Shown in pieces: positions 46,537 to 47,803 of a DNA stretch of 47,803 nt (position 1 is its first letter; each line of letters starts with the position of its first letter). Source of the DNA: Halorhodospira abdelmalekii (GTDB lineage Bacteria > Pseudomonadota > Gammaproteobacteria > Nitrococcales > Halorhodospiraceae); contig NZ_NRRN01000023.1 in assembly GCF_016583625.1 (NCBI RefSeq), positions 1 to 47,803 of the forward strand, read 5' to 3'. The translations under genes were made by a program, and so were the position numbers. The notes beneath the pieces are model-generated. The model had not been told where the DNA came from, ran no database searches, and was given only the letters and a program-made list of their open reading frames with translations.

Positions 46537-46583
46537 GGCGCCCCCTTCATTCGTCTACCGTAACCAACCCCCACTAGGCTAAC

Positions 46584-46952
46584 ATGCTCACGATGAACAA
46601 TACAGCCAGATGCAGTTTATTATTGTTTCAAGCTTTTGCCATCTCCACGGCGCTCCCCCTCAGTGGCTGTGCAGGCGGCTTCCCGTTTGCACAATCGCTG
46701 GAGATTGAGCAGGGCAACCGGCTCGAACGCGCCGACATCGACCGTATCAGCCCCGGCATGAGCACGGCGCAAGTGCGAAGCATCCTTGGCGAACCGCTCC
46801 TAGAGCACCCCTTTGCCCCGGAGCGCTGGGACTACCTCTATGAGCATAGCGGCACTCCAGATCGAGCCGATGAGGTGCCGCGCCAGCGCTTCACGCTCTT
46901 CTTTGAGCAAGGGCGGGTCGCCGCCATCGAGGATAAGTGGTCGCAGGAATAG
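46584..46952 (+). CDS. bamE: Outer membrane assembly lipoprotein BamE (SmpA/OmlA)
   Basis: The protein has 122 residues. A lipoprotein signal ends in LPLSGC, so Cys29 would be lipidated after cleavage. The mature protein has IEQGNRLERADIDRISPGMS followed by TAQVRSILGEPLL, the conserved BamE fold, and ends LFFEQGRVAAIEDKW. It supports BamA in outer-membrane protein assembly. ATGs at 46584 and 46593 are both possible starts. It diverges from fur and converges on rnfH. Confidence 0.95.
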   Translation: MLTMNNTARCSLLLFQAFAISTALPLSGCAGGFPFAQSLEIEQGNRLERADIDRISPGMSTAQVRSILGEPLLEHPFAPERWDYLYEHSGTPDRADEVPRQRFTLFFEQGRVAAIEDKWSQE

Positions 46953-46999
46953 CCACGGGCACGCCCACTACGCCCCTATCCTGCCACCCTTCTGCCGCC

Positions 47000-47305
47000 C
47001 TACCCCTTCGCGTCGGCGGCCCGCCGGCGCCGTGCCGCCTTCGGATCGACTTGTAGGGGGCGGTAGATTTCGACCCGATCGCCGTTGTGAAGCGGCGTCT
47101 CGGGGCGCTCGATCTGCCCAAAGACACCAACGGCCTGCTGCGTAAGATCGATCTCCGAGTGGCGCTCTAAGATCCCCGAGGCGGCAATCGCATCAGCCAC
47201 CGTTGCACCGGCCGGCAACTCGACCGCAATCACACTCTGTTGCGCCGGCAGAGCGTAGGCCACTTCAACACAAATCACCGTCTCAACAGCGGAATCAGAG
47301 AACAT
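47000..47305 (-). CDS. rnfH: RnfH family protein (UPF0125)
   Basis: This small beta-grasp protein of 101 residues belongs to the MoaD/ThiS-like fold, with unknown biochemical role. ICVEVAYALPAQQSVIAVEL, IGVFGQ-like VGVFGQIERPETPLHNGDRV and EIYRPLQVDPKAARRRRA are typical. The ATG at 47305 has GGTGAG upstream and overlaps the end of ratA by 11 bases. The ratA-rnfH order is common in gammaproteobacteria. Confidence 0.93.
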   Translation of the reverse strand: MFSDSAVETVICVEVAYALPAQQSVIAVELPAGATVADAIAASGILERHSEIDLTQQAVGVFGQIERPETPLHNGDRVEIYRPLQVDPKAARRRRAADAKG

Positions 47306-47741
47306 CGCGCTCACCGTAGACCTCCCGGGCCCGCTCAACAAAGGCATCGACGAGCCGGTTAGCCACCTGCGTAAAGAGCTTACCAAAGGCAAACTCCACC
47401 AAACGGCTCGCGAACTCGAAGTCCATATCCAGCGTGACCTTGGCCGCCCCGTCACCAAGATCGTAGAAACGCCAGTGCCCCCTCAGGTGCTTGAACGGTC
47501 CCTCGACCAGCTCAATATCAATATAGGCACCACGCTCATGTTCATTCGCCGTCACCAGCGACTTCTCCACCCCCCCTTTGGCGAAGGTGATGCGCGCCCG
47601 CGTCGTCGTCTCGCTCGTTGCCAAGATCTCGCACGCTTTGCACCAAGGCACAAACTCCGGATAGCGGGCGATATCGTTGACCAGATCGTAGATCTCTGCA
47701 GCACTGTACGGCACCAGTGCGGTACGGCTTATCGTTGGCAT
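47295..47741 (-). CDS. ratA: Ribosome association toxin RatA / CoQ10-binding START-domain protein
   Basis: The protein has 148 residues and one START-like domain. MPTISRTALVPYSAAEIYDL, then VNDIARYPEFVPWC, and the block GHWRFYDLGDGAAKVTLDMD are typical. E. coli RatA was reported to bind 50S subunits, and the eukaryotic homologue Coq10 binds ubiquinone, so the physiological role is debated. The ATG at 47741 has GGAG 7 bases upstream. It precedes rnfH and, in relatives, diverges from smpB. Confidence 0.94.
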   Translation of the reverse strand: MPTISRTALVPYSAAEIYDLVNDIARYPEFVPWCKACEILATSETTTRARITFAKGGVEKSLVTANEHERGAYIDIELVEGPFKHLRGHWRFYDLGDGAAKVTLDMDFEFASRLVEFAFGKLFTQVANRLVDAFVERAREVYGERDVL

Positions 47742-47789
47742 AAAGCGCTCCACTGGCCTCCAAAGCACCTATTCTCGCGGTCGCGCCCG

Positions 47790-47803
47790 ATGGCAGCAAC
47801 CAC
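47790..47803 (+). CDS. Possible first codons of smpB, cut by window edge
   Basis: An ATG at 47790 reads MAAT and leaves the window. In relatives smpB is divergent from ratA at this spot. No ribosome site is visible upstream, and four codons cannot identify a gene, so this is a synteny guess. Confidence 0.2.

Noticed and set aside
46537-46583. Fur box between fur and bamE
   Set aside because: The gap is too GC-rich, and no GATAAT-type repeats are seen.

Overview
The window looks like chromosomal DNA of a halophilic, anoxygenic phototrophic gammaproteobacterium, most likely of the Ectothiorhodospiraceae (Halorhodospira-like). The gammaproteobacterial reading rests on gene order: rpsB-tsf-pyrH-frr-uppS-cdsA-dxr-rseP-bamA-fabZ-lpxA-lpxB-rnhB-dnaE, map-glnD-dapC-dapD, hrcA-grpE-dnaK-dnaJ-dapB, and nadK-recN-fur-bamE-rnfH-ratA. 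The phototroph reading rests on a BciB-type divinyl chlorophyllide 8-vinyl reductase and a CbbY-type phosphatase. The salt adaptation reading rests on low-complexity Ala/Glu/Asp/Gly extensions, for example in GrpE and the TPR protein. No 16S or other taxonomic marker is present, so the assignment is an inference.

Region 1 (1-3.86 kb) is accessory DNA. The left edge holds the 5' end of an IS607-family serine recombinase gene, cut by the window. Next come a small secreted protein gene behind a good sigma-54 promoter match, and a 780-residue protein joining a transposase-type helix-turn-helix to seven long TPR-like repeats.

Region 2 (3.87-22.8 kb) holds a CbbY-like phosphatase on the plus strand and then a long minus-strand block. 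Reading with transcription, the block covers translation (rpsB, tsf, frr), UMP kinase (pyrH), undecaprenyl-PP and phospholipid synthesis (uppS, cdsA), the MEP pathway (dxr), envelope proteolysis and assembly (rseP, bamA), lipid A synthesis (fabZ, lpxA, lpxB), rnhB, bciB and dnaE. The usual skp/ompH and lpxD genes are missing between bamA and fabZ, and bciB is inserted between rnhB and dnaE.

Region 3 (22.87-31.2 kb) runs map, glnD, dapC, dapD and dapE on the plus strand, with gshB on the minus strand between dapD and dapE. dapC, dapD and dapE give three steps of the succinylase route to diaminopimelate, and dapB lies 5 kb further on. gshB and dapE appear to have overlapping divergent promoters.

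Region 4 (31.2-36.6 kb) is a two-gene cassette related to the 2-hydroxyacyl-CoA dehydratase / benzoyl-CoA reductase activator world: a COG3581-type cysteine protein and a 1173-residue protein with two activator ATPase domains, a cysteine cluster and a DUF2229 (COG3580) domain. Its substrate is unknown. It is the best candidate here for undescribed biochemistry.

Region 5 (36.7-43.0 kb, minus strand) is the heat-shock operon hrcA-grpE-dnaK-dnaJ followed by dapB, with a sigma-32 promoter match before dnaK. Region 6 (43.2-47.8 kb) holds nadK and recN (plus), fur (minus), bamE (plus), rnfH and ratA (minus), and possibly the first codons of smpB at the right edge. I saw no rRNA, tRNA or CRISPR.
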